From Kiritimatiellota bacterium (GTDB taxonomy: Bacteria; Verrucomicrobiota; Kiritimatiellia; RFP12; UBA1067), in assembly GCA_009778475.1 (NCBI GenBank), contig WRJS01000013.1, forward strand, positions 1 through 50,476: a stretch of 50,476 nt of DNA. The letters run 5' to 3'. The notes under the pieces were generated by a model. The model did not search any database. It saw only the letters and a list, made by a program, of their open reading frames with translations, and had not been told where the DNA came from. Within the stretch, counting starts at the first letter, position 1; each line of letters opens with the position of its first letter. Of the stretch, positions 40,901-48,760 are shown one piece after another. A program made the position numbers and the translations under genes.

Positions 40901-41244
40901 CAACAACAGAAATCATTATAGCATTGGCCATTCACTTCGTCATTCCGTTGAAGTGCAAACATGCCGAATGCACAACGGGCGGTTGGGCGAGATGGTGGCA
41001 GTAACTCGCCTGGCAAGTTTTGCGCCCGTCCGGGCGGCAGCTTTACGTACATTGCGTATCTTTCGCGTCCTTTGCGGTTCAAAAACAAAACATAACAAAT
41101 GAGGTCTGGGGAAAAAGCCTATTGTCTCAATATGAAGGTGAACAACGATAAAACCAATCCTGTAGATACTGTCCCTAAAGAGGTATCCTTCCAAATGAAA
41201 ACGTGGCCCCAATGGTTCAGCATTTTTACAAGGGAGGATAGTGG
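40901..41244. other. Island edge: truncated coupled frame, then repeats and a doubtful small frame
   Basis: The 35-codon frame from 40897 (TTTEIIIALAIHFVIPL) stops at about 41004 where composition returns to GC-rich, suggesting a broken gene at the island boundary. A TTTCGCGTCCTTTGCGGTT repeat piece lies at about 41060. A 54-codon frame from 41099 ends inside the next gene (stop about 41263); it has no ribosome-binding site and is doubtful. Confidence 0.4.
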
Positions 41245-41562
41245 ATGCCAAATGCAGAGATAGAACCCAAAATACTGGACCAACTTTCGCAACGTTTCAG
41301 TTTTGGCAATGCCGCGTTCCTGTTGGCCATCATCTCAGCCGTATTGCTGATGCTGGTTATCCTCAACGGCATGGTTCATATAGGAATATCCCATGGGATT
41401 GAGGAGGCTATCCTATTATTTATCGCGTGCCTGTCGGCTATTGCCTTCGTTTCCGGCGCAATTGCTGTTTGGCTTGACAAACGCAAGTGGCGTGGTATAA
41501 CGGGGATGATTATTGCGATACTTATTTTGGCGTTGCTTCCTGCGCTTACTTCCGCGCTCTGA
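41245..41562 (+). CDS. Small three-helix membrane protein (unknown)
   Basis: 105 residues with a good ribosome-binding site (AAGGGAGGATAGTGG). Three hydrophobic segments (about 23-47, 55-76, 84-103) follow a short soluble N-terminus; the loop WLDKRKWRG is basic and probably cytoplasmic. Family unknown. It stands alone between repeats, with chromosomal base composition. Confidence 0.7.
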   Translation: MPNAEIEPKILDQLSQRFSFGNAAFLLAIISAVLLMLVILNGMVHIGISHGIEEAILLFIACLSAIAFVSGAIAVWLDKRKWRGITGMIIAILILALLPALTSAL

Positions 41563-41578
41563 TCCCTGCCATATATAA

Positions 41579-41786
41579 TAGACCTGTCCTAAAACCCGAG
41601 TTTCCCAAAAAGACTTTTCATCAATGCGCAATCTGGGTCGAGGTTACAACCTGAAATGAACCGCGAAAAACACGAAAGACGCGAAAATTCATGAGCATTT
41701 TTTATTGGAGGGTAAATCTTTTTTGCGTGTTTCGCGCATTTTGCGGTTAAAACGGTTTTGAATCTTACGGTTTTAGGACAGTTCTA
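41579..41786. repeat. 208-bp MITE-like element with 18-bp terminal inverted repeats
   Basis: The left end 41579-41596 and right end 41769-41786 are inverted copies with one mismatch in 18 (core CTGTCCTAAAACC). Inside is an imperfect hairpin of ACCGCGAAAAACACGAAAGA against TTTTTTGCGTGTTTCGCGC. The right half recurs at about 38815-38905, and an inverted internal piece at about 24298-24330. No open frame, so a non-autonomous mobile element is likely. Confidence 0.65.
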
Positions 41787-41886
41787 ATGTTTTAGTTTGG
41801 TGTTGTCACATATCTGATGTGCAGGAACCACCCCGGAAGAAACGTTGCAACATCATCATGTTAAACTACCGCAACAGGCGCGTAGT

Positions 41887-42465
41887 ATGGCTTCGGAGTT
41901 AAAGAGCCGCTGTCTGGGCTGTGGGGATGTTCTGCGAAACCCGCCGGATTACCAAACGCCGCAATTACTGGTTACAACAATGCGCTATGTGCTGATGCTA
42001 TTTCGCTATGTATGGCTCCTTGTTGCGAGCATCTGTGTTTGGGTGTTATTGTTACCTTTTCTCGCTGGCATGACTGCATTTTTTGTCTATGGGTACCTTC
42101 TGGGAGGCACAATTGACGGCGGTCAAATTGACAGGCTGTGGATGGTTGCGTCTGGCGCTTTCCTGACGGTGCTCGTCTGCGCTCCTACAACATTGCCGAT
42201 GTCTTTTCTTTTTTGGGGTGTTGCCGTCCTGCTGAGAAAACGGCTCTTGTCGTCTTCTTTGCGGAATTATATGACCCTCTTTTTTGCAATCGGAATCTAT
42301 ATTTTCTTTTTACGCTCGCACAACGGGTGGCCATGGTCAGGCTGGCGTTTTGGATTGCCCTTTTTGATATGGGGTTTTGTGTTGTTGAAAGGATCGTATA
42401 GGGTATTCTCAATACTGGCAGGTTATGAAGAAAATGTGAGGCAGGCGAATCCCCGCCTCCAATAA
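41887..42465 (+). CDS. Multi-pass membrane protein (unknown)
   Basis: About 192 residues from ATG 41887; the start is uncertain because no ribosome-binding site is obvious and an ATG at 41980 opens directly into the first helix. The N-terminal segment has a single CLGC pair that could be half of a zinc ribbon. Four or five hydrophobic segments follow (starting VLMLFRYVWLLVASICVWVLLL). Family unknown. Moderately lower GC than neighbours. Confidence 0.6.
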   Translation: MASELKSRCLGCGDVLRNPPDYQTPQLLVTTMRYVLMLFRYVWLLVASICVWVLLLPFLAGMTAFFVYGYLLGGTIDGGQIDRLWMVASGAFLTVLVCAPTTLPMSFLFWGVAVLLRKRLLSSSLRNYMTLFFAIGIYIFFLRSHNGWPWSGWRFGLPFLIWGFVLLKGSYRVFSILAGYEENVRQANPRLQ

Positions 42466-42509
42466 ATCATCAGGGGCATATCAAACGGCAGAGGAGTATC
42501 ACGTTTCAC

Positions 42510-42644
42510 ATGAACACAGTTATCGACTTATTTATCCCTGAGCGGGTGTGCCTGTTTGGGGGAACATTCGGACTGGACGGGGGGGAGATTATGACCTTTA
42601 ATTCCTGTTCCGCAAATTCCATCAATCTTCAAGCAGGAGCATAA
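42510..42644 (+). pseudogene. Decayed copy of the 5' end of the downstream sugar kinase gene
   Basis: The frame starts IDLFIPERVCLFGG, closely matching VDLFVPGRVCLFGE at the start of the gene at 43299. DNA similarity continues for roughly 65 bases, through the segment encoding EHSDWAGG in the intact gene, but here one extra G shifts the frame. The copy ends before the toxin-antitoxin genes. It is best explained by insertion or duplication that separated an old 5' end from the gene. Confidence 0.65.
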
Positions 42645-42650
42645 ACCGCG

Positions 42651-42947
42651 ATGATTACGAAAAACGCCATATTATCTGCCATACGCACGCACAAGCCGCA
42701 ATTAGCGTCGCATGGCGTCAGCAGGATAGGGCTGTTCGGGTCGTATGTGCGCGACGAGCAGCGACCGGGGAGCGACATTGATATCCTTGTCGATTTTGAA
42801 CCCGCGAAAGAGACGTTCGACAATTTCATGGGCCTGTGCGACGATTTGGAGAAATTGTTTGCGGGCGAGACCGTCGAGGTCGTTACCGTCAATGGGTTAA
42901 GCCCGTATATCGGGCGTCATATACTAGAAGAGGTCGCTTATGTCTAA
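42651..42947 (+). CDS. mntA: MntA-type nucleotidyltransferase antitoxin
   Basis: 98 residues, the minimal nucleotidyltransferase length. The catalytic motif GSYVRDEQRPGSDIDI fits GSx10DxD exactly (Gly30, Ser31, Asp42, Asp44), with a third acidic residue near EVVTV. In the MntA-HepT system the antitoxin inactivates HepT by adding AMP units to a Tyr near its RNase site. The stop overlaps the hepT start by eight bases, the usual arrangement. The pair sits between a decayed copy and the intact copy of the sugar kinase gene's 5' end. Confidence 0.92.
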   Translation: MITKNAILSAIRTHKPQLASHGVSRIGLFGSYVRDEQRPGSDIDILVDFEPAKETFDNFMGLCDDLEKLFAGETVEVVTVNGLSPYIGRHILEEVAYV

Positions 42948-43302
42948 ACAGCCGATAGAATATCTGCGCCATATTTTGGAGGAGTGCCGGTTTATCGTCG
43001 CCGCCATATCAGGCAAGACCCAAAAACAACTACTGGAGGATGAGGTGATGAAGCGGGCGATCGTCCGCAGTTTAGAAATCATTGGCGAAGCCTGTAAGAA
43101 AATCCCTGCCGATGTGAAAATAAAGTGGCATGATGTCGATTGGAAAAATATGGCGGGAATGCGAGACCGTTTGATTCATGATTATGTGGGCATTAACTAT
43201 GCAATCGTGTGGGATGTCGTGGTCAACAAAATCCCAGAGTTAGAAAAGCAGATAAAGGTGGTCATTGACGACCTGGAGACGGAAAACGGAGGTGGGCTAT
43301 GA
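42940..43302 (+). CDS. hepT: HepT-like HEPN ribonuclease toxin (DUF86)
   Basis: 120 residues. The HEPN active site Rx4HxY is intact: Arg75, His80 and Tyr82 in RDRLIHDY. The N-terminal helix IEYLRHILEECRFI and ALEIIGEA-like segment (SLEIIGEACKKIP) are typical of DUF86. The toxin would cleave RNA when not modified by MntA. Its stop overlaps the ATG of the following sugar kinase/pyrophosphorylase gene (ATGA), so translation of that enzyme is probably coupled to the toxin, an odd arrangement. Confidence 0.92.
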   Translation: MSKQPIEYLRHILEECRFIVAAISGKTQKQLLEDEVMKRAIVRSLEIIGEACKKIPADVKIKWHDVDWKNMAGMRDRLIHDYVGINYAIVWDVVVNKIPELEKQIKVVIDDLETENGGGL

Positions 43303-45230
43303 GCGTTGATTTATTTGTCCCGGGGCGCGTGTGCCTGTTCGGGGAGCATTCGGATTGGGCGGGGGGGCACAGGCGGACGAACTCGCGGCTGGCGCCGGGG
43401 GCGGTGATTATCGCGGGCACGAATCAGGGGATGTATGCGCGGTGCGGGAGGGTCGCGGGGGAACTGGTCGTGCGTTCGGCGTTGCCGGACGGGAGCCGGA
43501 CGGGGGAGTGCCGTATCCCGATGGACTTGGCGCGTCTGCATGAGGCGGCGGCGGAAGGGGGGTTCTTCAGTTATGCGGCGGGGGTCGCGGCGTATATGCT
43601 GGACTTCTATGGCGTCGGCGGGATCGAGATCGATAATTACAGGACGACGCTTCCGGTGCGGAAGGGGCTGAGTTCGTCGGCGGCGTTCTGCGTGCTGGTG
43701 GCGCGGGCGTTCAATCAGGTCTATCAGTTGGGGCTGACGACGCGGGCGGAGATGGAGGCGGCGTATCAGGGGGAGGTGGCGACGCCGTCGCGCTGCGGGC
43801 GGATGGATCAGGGGTGCGCGTATGGGCAGGTGCCTGTGGGGATGACGTTCGATGCGGATCGCCTTGGCGTTGAGCCTCTGCGCCCCGGAGGGGATTTTTA
43901 TCTGCTGGTCGCGGACTTGTGCGGGAAGAAGGACACGGTGCGTATCTTGTCGGATTTGAACGCGGCGTACCCGTTCGCGAAGGGCGCGCGCGATGAGGCG
44001 GTCCAGCGCACGTTGGGCGCGGAGAACCGGCGCGTGGTGGAGTCGGCGCGGCGCATGATTGAGTCGGGCGACGCGGAGGGGCTGGGGTCGCTGATGACGG
44101 AAGCCCAGCGGATGTTCGATGAGAGCCTGATGCCGGTGTGCGAGGAGTTGAAAAGCCCGAGGCTGCACGCCGTGCTGGGCGACGCGCGTCTGGCGGAGTG
44201 GGTCTGGGGCGGCAAGGGGGTCGGGTCGCAGGGTGACGGTTGCGTGCAGTTCATCTGCAAGGATGCGGCGGCGCGTGAGGCGTTGGCGGGGTACTTGGGG
44301 GAGGCGTACGGGATGCCGTGCTTTAACCTCGACATCCGCCGCCCCGTGTCGGTGCGGAAGGCGGTCATCCCGGTGGCGGGTCTCGGCACGCGGATGTTCC
44401 CGTACACGAAGGCGGCGCCCAAGACGTTCCTGCCGGTGGTGACGCCGGAGGGCATCGCCAAGCCCGTCATTCAGGTGATTGTCGAGGAGGCGCTGTCGGC
44501 GGGCGTCGAGCAGGTCGCGCTGGTCATCCAGCCCGAGGACGAGGCGCGGTTCCGCGCGTATTTCCAGGCGGATGTCCGCGCGGACACGCTGGGCAAGTTG
44601 CCGCAGGCGTTGCGGGAGGAGGCGGAGCGGCTGAACCGGATCAGCAAGGTGCTCACGTTCATCCCGCAGCACGAGGCGAAGGGGTTCGGTCACGCGGTGA
44701 TGCTGGCGGAGAAGTTCGTGGGCGGCGAGCCGTTCCTGCTGATGCTGGGCGACCACCTGTTCAGGAGCGGAGAGGCGCGCAGCGTGGCGCGGCAGATCGT
44801 CGAGCGGTTTCAGGACTTCGGCGACGCGCAGAGCGTCATCGGCATCTACGAAGAGCGGCTGGAGCGCGTCAAGCATTACGGCGCGGTGCGCGGCGAGTGG
44901 GTCTCCGAGGACACGCTCCAGATTGAGCAGATTAAGGAGAAGCCGACCGAGGACGAGGCGCGGATGAACCTGAAGATGGAGCATCACGGCAAGCCCGCCT
45001 ATTTCTGCGTGAACGGCGTGTATGTGCTGCGCCCTGACGTTTTCGCCATCCTTCGGGACGCCGCCGCCGGGACCGGGTCGCAGGAGATTGAGTTGACCGC
45101 CGCGCTCGACCGCCTCCGCCAGCGCGAGGGCGTGAAAGGGCTCATCGTGAACGGCCGGCACTTCGACACCGGGCTTCCCGCGATTTACGCGGAAACCGTC
45201 TTCGCGTTTGCGAGGGGCGTGGCAGAATAA
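43299..45230 (+). CDS. Fused GHMP sugar kinase and UTP-sugar-1-phosphate uridylyltransferase
   Basis: 643 residues in two enzyme domains. Residues 1-345 are a GHMP kinase: the galactokinase-like start PGRVCLFGEHSDWAGG, the ATP loop LPVRKGLSSSAAF, and the C-terminal GGKGVGSQGDGCVQF. Residues 351-640 are a GalU-like nucleotidyltransferase: KAVIPVAGLGTRMFPYTKA with the nucleotide-binding Gly-rich loop, GFGHAVMLAEKF, LMLGDHLF and FDTGLPAIY. One protein could phosphorylate a free sugar at C1 and then activate it with UTP, as Fkp does for fucose with the domains in the opposite order. The sugar is unknown; galactose or glucuronate-like sugars are candidates given nearby glycosidases. The start overlaps hepT by four bases. 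Confidence 0.88.
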   Translation: MSVDLFVPGRVCLFGEHSDWAGGHRRTNSRLAPGAVIIAGTNQGMYARCGRVAGELVVRSALPDGSRTGECRIPMDLARLHEAAAEGGFFSYAAGVAAYMLDFYGVGGIEIDNYRTTLPVRKGLSSSAAFCVLVARAFNQVYQLGLTTRAEMEAAYQGEVATPSRCGRMDQGCAYGQVPVGMTFDADRLGVEPLRPGGDFYLLVADLCGKKDTVRILSDLNAAYPFAKGARDEAVQRTLGAENRRVVESARRMIESGDAEGLGSLMTEAQRMFDESLMPVCEELKSPRLHAVLGDARLAEWVWGGKGVGSQGDGCVQFICKDAAAREALAGYLGEAYGMPCFNLDIRRPVSVRKAVIPVAGLGTRMFPYTKAAPKTFLPVVTPEGIAKPVIQVIVEEALSAGVEQVALVIQPEDEARFRAYFQADVRADTLGKLPQALREEAERLNRISKVLTFIPQHEAKGFGHAVMLAEKFVGGEPFLLMLGDHLFRSGEARSVARQIVERFQDFGDAQSVIGIYEERLERVKHYGAVRGEWVSEDTLQIEQIKEKPTEDEARMNLKMEHHGKPAYFCVNGVYVLRPDVFAILRDAAAGTGSQEIELTAALDRLRQREGVKGLIVNGRHFDTGLPAIYAETVFAFARGVAE

Positions 45231-45239
45231 CCGGGGAAA

Positions 45240-45345
45240 TAGTTACACAGAGTCGCACAGAGTAGACACAGAGTTACATGGAGATTTTTTATAACCTCTG
45301 TGTGCCTCTGTGACTTCTCTGTGGTTCTCTGTGAAACAGAAAACG
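45240..45345. repeat. ACACAGAG-type hairpin repeat
   Basis: AGTTACACAGAGTCGCACAG on the left faces CTCTGTGGTTCTCTGTGAAAC on the right across an AT-rich loop. The same type as 19650-19745 and 47997-48085. It separates the kinase fusion from the exonuclease gene. Confidence 0.7.
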
Positions 45346-45360
45346 AAAACGAAGTTTATT

Positions 45361-45858
45361 ATGCTGACCGATTTCGCCGCCATTGATTTCGAGACCGCCA
45401 ACCGCTACCCTTCGAGCGTCTGCAGCGTGGGGGTGGTGGTGGTCCGCTGCGGGCAGGTCGCGGACAAGGTGTACCGCCTCATCCGCCCCGAGCCGGGGTG
45501 GTATTCGTATTGGAACACGCGCGTGCATGGCCTGACCGCCGCCGACACCGAGGGCGCGGAGACCTTCCCCGCCGTGTGGGCGGAGATCGCGCCGAGAATC
45601 GCGGGCCTGCCGCTGGTGGCGCACAACAGCCCGTTCGACAGGGGCTGCCTGGAGGCGGCGTTCCGCGCCTACCGGATGGCGTACCCCGGTTATGCGTTCC
45701 ACTGCACCTGCCGTGCCTCGCGCAGGACGTTCGGGCGTTTGCTGCCCAACCATAAACTGAATACCGTGGCGGCCTATTGCGGGCATGACCTCGGGAACCA
45801 CCACCACGCCTTGGCGGACGCGGAGGCCTGCGCGGCAATCGCGCTGAGGATCCTGTAG
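45361..45858 (+). CDS. DnaQ-like DEDDh 3'-5' exonuclease
   Basis: 165 residues; ATG 45361 opens directly into the domain, and an earlier frame running into the repeat is ignored. The DEDDh residues are visible: FAAIDFETAN (Asp and Glu), VAHNSPFDRG (Asp), and HHHALADAEA (His and Asp). This family includes the epsilon proofreading subunit and many stand-alone exonucleases; length and lack of other domains suggest the latter. No polymerase gene is nearby. Confidence 0.87.
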   Translation: MLTDFAAIDFETANRYPSSVCSVGVVVVRCGQVADKVYRLIRPEPGWYSYWNTRVHGLTAADTEGAETFPAVWAEIAPRIAGLPLVAHNSPFDRGCLEAAFRAYRMAYPGYAFHCTCRASRRTFGRLLPNHKLNTVAAYCGHDLGNHHHALADAEACAAIALRIL

Positions 45859-45886
45859 GGGATAGGAGTTTGAGGAGGCAGGAATA

Positions 45887-45970
45887 ATCATCGGCAAGGC
45901 GGAAGCCTTGCGCTCCCGGCATCATGAACGCAAGGACGGTTTTCGATTGACATCCATGCCCTGCGGGCAA
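45887..45970. repeat. 84-bp direct repeat, left copy flanking the secretin-like gene
   Basis: It contains the GC palindrome GGCGGAAGCCTTGCGCTCCC and ends CATCCATGCCCTGCGGGCAA. It matches 46808-46890 at about 81 of 84 positions, in the same orientation. The gene at 46036-46761 lies between. Confidence 0.85.
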
Positions 45971-46035
45971 TAAAATATGTGTCAATGTTCGGGGACGTAT
46001 CACATACGCCCCCAACAAGAAAAGGAGAGAATGGT

Positions 46036-46761
46036 ATGAATACGATGCGCTGGCTGGGTGTGCTGGGGTTCGCGGTTTGCGCCGCGTCCGCCGAGGAGGT
46101 ACGGCAGGATGGGCCGCTAATCGAGGTTGAAGTCCGCTTCCTTGAGGTTACGGGCTCGAAAGGGTTGAAAGGTGTTGATGTCTTATCGACGAACAAATTG
46201 CCCAAGCATGTGAATTCTGTATCGATACAACGTGTCGTGACAAAATCAGGTCGGCAGGGGTCAAGCAAAATCGCGACGGAATACATCTACCCAAAAGATT
46301 TTAGGCTTTGGTTTTTCTCAGGTTCAGATAGACCGGAAGGGCATCCAGCAGTCGTCGAGCCACAAAACTTCACCCTGCAAGAGGTCGGCGTCTTTGTGGA
46401 CGCGACCCCGACATGGAACCCAGAGGACAACACGATTGACCTCGACATCACGCCGTCCGTTGTGAAAGAGCCCACCTGGCATGGGCATAACTACGTGGAT
46501 GAGCAAGGGAAACGGCTGACCACAGATGATGGGAAATTCCTCGAGCTTCCCATGGAGCGCCCCTATTTCCCGACAGTGAAGTTTTCCACGAAACTCAAAC
46601 TGAAGGATGGAATCCACACCGTTGTCGGGGGGGTTCAAGAAGATTATTATTATTCGGAGTCGGAGAAGGTAAGCACAAAAGTGCCTGACGAGAAAAAACG
46701 CGCCTTCTACTTTGTCATCAAAGCCAGCGTCGTGAAGCCGCCCGAGCATCCCGAAGGGTAG
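46036..46761 (+). CDS. Secreted stand-alone secretin-like domain protein
   Basis: 241 residues. ATG 46036 follows AAAGGAGAGA and starts a signal peptide (LGVLGFAVCAASAEE). LIEVEVRFLEVTGSK followed by FTLQEVGVFVDATPTWNPED and IDLDITPSVV resembles the start of the secretin beta-domain in the Verrucomicrobia-type pilus or type II secretion proteins (Amuc_1098-like), where a strand defining the substrate-facing wall reads EVGV-L-V-P. The full channel-forming region is absent, so it is a short relative and not a complete secretin. Function unknown. It sits between 84-bp direct repeats. Confidence 0.65.
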   Translation: MNTMRWLGVLGFAVCAASAEEVRQDGPLIEVEVRFLEVTGSKGLKGVDVLSTNKLPKHVNSVSIQRVVTKSGRQGSSKIATEYIYPKDFRLWFFSGSDRPEGHPAVVEPQNFTLQEVGVFVDATPTWNPEDNTIDLDITPSVVKEPTWHGHNYVDEQGKRLTTDDGKFLELPMERPYFPTVKFSTKLKLKDGIHTVVGGVQEDYYYSESEKVSTKVPDEKKRAFYFVIKASVVKPPEHPEG

Positions 46762-46781
46762 GCGCGGCGCGGCCAGTCCGG

Positions 46782-47160
46782 GGGCGCAGGGCTTCCGCCC
46801 TGCATTCATCATCGGCAAGGCGGAAGCCTTGCGCTCCCGGCATCATGAACGCAATGACGGTTTTCGATTGCATCCATGCCCTACGGGCAAGGGTACGCCG
46901 TAGGCGTTGCATATCAACGGCAGACGGAACGAATCGAATACAACCCCTACGGGGTTAATGTTTGGCGGATATGGTTTTTCTATTGATATACATGCCCTAC
47001 GGGCAAATGGGATTCCTGCGTGCCTGGTGGTTGCGCCTTTGCCCGTAGGGCATCCATGTCAATAGAAAAAACGTGTCCATCAACCCATAAACCCCGTAGG
47101 GGTTGCACCGCACTTCCTGCCCGCGGGTTCCCGCTCTGCGGGCAGGAATGCCCGCACCAC
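46782..47160. repeat. Repeat cluster after the secretin-like gene, including right 84-bp copy
   Basis: Begins with GGGGCGCAGGGCTTCCGCCC, then the right copy of the 84-bp repeat (46808-46890), then ACGCCGTAGGCGTTGCATAT and CCCCTACGGGGTT palindromes (46893-47105, partners at 38597-38735), and a GCAGGAATGCCCGCACCACC unit (about 47141). No gene in about 420 bases. Confidence 0.75.
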
Positions 47161-47185
47161 CTTGCATTTCAGCAAACAAGAGAAA

Positions 47186-47992
47186 ATGAAAGCCATCATA
47201 CCAGCAGCCGGGTTAGGGTCGCGGTTCTACCCTGTCGCGAAGAGCGTGCCGAAGGAGATGCTCCCGGTCGGGGGGAAGCCGGCGATCCAACTGATCGTGG
47301 AGGAGGCGCTTGCCGCCGGGGCGGGGGAGGTGATTATCGTCACGTCGCCGCAGAAGCCGTCCATCATGCAGTATTTCACGCCCGATCCCGCATGGCGCGC
47401 GAGGGTCGAGGGGAAGGCGGAGGCGGTGCGCGCGCTTGACGAACTGGACCGCGTCTCGAAGTCGGTGCGCTTCGTTTTCCAGCATGAGCAGTTGGGGCTG
47501 GGCCATGCCGTGCTTCAGGCCGCGCCCGCGTGCGCGGGCGAGAAGGAGCCGGTCCTGGTCCTGCTGGGCGACGCGCTGGTGAAAAGCGATGCGCCGTGCG
47601 CGCGCGGGCTTGTGGAGGTTTCGCGCGCGTTCGGCAACGCCTCTGTGGTCGGGCTGGAGCGGGTGCCGCCGGAGCGGGTTTCGCGTTACGGGATTGCCGG
47701 CGGGACGCCTGTGCGGGAGAACCTGCTCAGGCTGGATCGGCTTGTCGAGAAGCCGCCGCCGGATGCCGCGCCGTCGGACCTTGCCGTCGCGGGGCGGTAT
47801 GTGCTGGACCCGCGCGTGTTCGCCTGCCTGTCCGCGTGCGCGGCCGGGCACGGCGGGGAGATCCAGTTGACCGACGCCATCCAGCGGATGCTCGAAGGAG
47901 GAGCCCCCGTCTATGGCTGCCGCTATCCCGGCACGCGCTTCGACATCGGCAACCCTGACGGCTACCGGGAGGTTGTCTTGGCGTACAGGTGA
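47186..47992 (+). CDS. galU: UTP-glucose-1-phosphate uridylyltransferase
   Basis: 268 residues. ATG 47186 begins KAIIPAAGLGSRFYPVAKSV, the classic nucleotide-binding start; an upstream TTG frame is ignored. Further motifs are PKEMLPVGGKPAIQ, GLGHAVLQAAP, LVLLGDALV and the end TRFDIGNPDGY. The enzyme makes UDP-glucose for envelope glycans. It is somewhat shorter than E. coli GalU (about 300). It is a clear relative of the C-terminal half of the fusion protein at 43299, giving two such enzymes within 5 kb. Confidence 0.9.
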   Translation: MKAIIPAAGLGSRFYPVAKSVPKEMLPVGGKPAIQLIVEEALAAGAGEVIIVTSPQKPSIMQYFTPDPAWRARVEGKAEAVRALDELDRVSKSVRFVFQHEQLGLGHAVLQAAPACAGEKEPVLVLLGDALVKSDAPCARGLVEVSRAFGNASVVGLERVPPERVSRYGIAGGTPVRENLLRLDRLVEKPPPDAAPSDLAVAGRYVLDPRVFACLSACAAGHGGEIQLTDAIQRMLEGGAPVYGCRYPGTRFDIGNPDGYREVVLAYR

Positions 47993-47996
47993 CGCG

Positions 47997-48085
47997 GGAA
48001 TGTCGCGCAGAGGGTCACAGAGGCACGGAGTTTCACAGAGATTTTTAGAGGGCTGCCCTGTGGAACTCTGTGCCTCTGTGTGAAA
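47997..48085. repeat. ACACAGAG-type hairpin repeat after galU
   Basis: GCAGAGGGTCACAGAGGCAC and its imperfect complement AACTCTGTGCCTCTGTGTG bracket an AT-rich loop. It could act as a hairpin terminator for galU but no T-run follows. Confidence 0.65.
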
Positions 48086-48099
48086 AAAGGGGTGTGCCT

Positions 48100-48711
48100 A
48101 TGCCATTGCCGAACACTATGAAGATGAATACTGCGAAAAATAGTTTTATGGCGCAACTTAAATGGGGTTGCCTTGTTATGATTGCCCTGATGGCCCTGTT
48201 TCACGGTTGCGGGAAGACGCGGGAATTGGCGTTTACTGACATAGAGATGTCTATTGAATTTTCAGCAACCGAGAACGGTGAGTTTTCCAAAATTTTCATC
48301 ACGTACAAGAACACCTCGAAGAATTCCCGTATTTTAGTTCTTCCCATTCCCGCCGATGAAGACGCTCGCGAGGAACCCGTGGCGCCATTGCTTGTAATTT
48401 CACTCCAAAATAAAAATGGCGAAGAGGACGGTTTTTTATACACATTGACGGATGGAGACCCGATGCAAAAATTGGGAAAGATTATGTTGGCTTCCGGCGA
48501 AGCCACAACTGTTGAGTACCAACTTTCAACGTTTTGGCGATGGGGGCCATGCGGACCCAATAGAGATGGAAGTTTTTCAGATCATATACGCGCAGGAAAT
48601 GATGAAGTCGAGGCAAAGGTGGTGCTTATGAAAAATATTGATACAAATAGAGAAGATGCCGAGTCTAAGCCCCAAAAATTGCTCTGCTCTTTTCCTCCGA
48701 ATGAGGAATGA
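48100..48711 (+). CDS. Lipoprotein of unknown function
   Basis: 203 residues from ATG 48100, preceded by GGGGTG. Later ATGs at 48118 and 48148 could also be starts, the last giving the most compact signal (WGCLVMIALMALFHGC). Lipobox is LFHGC. The mature domain is beta-rich (MSIEFSATENGEFSKIFITY, then RILVLPIPADED), resembling an immunoglobulin-like fold. No family recognised. Confidence 0.75.
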   Translation: MPLPNTMKMNTAKNSFMAQLKWGCLVMIALMALFHGCGKTRELAFTDIEMSIEFSATENGEFSKIFITYKNTSKNSRILVLPIPADEDAREEPVAPLLVISLQNKNGEEDGFLYTLTDGDPMQKLGKIMLASGEATTVEYQLSTFWRWGPCGPNRDGSFSDHIRAGNDEVEAKVVLMKNIDTNREDAESKPQKLLCSFPPNEE

Positions 48712-48760
48712 GGAATCGGGCGCTCTATCCTTTGCGTGAGGCTCAAAACGGACAGGCAAT

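Noticed and set aside
43311..45161. Minus-strand open frame opposite the kinase/pyrophosphorylase fusion
   Set aside because: Shadow frame rich in Arg, His and Leu; no start signal, and the plus strand has two complete enzyme domains.
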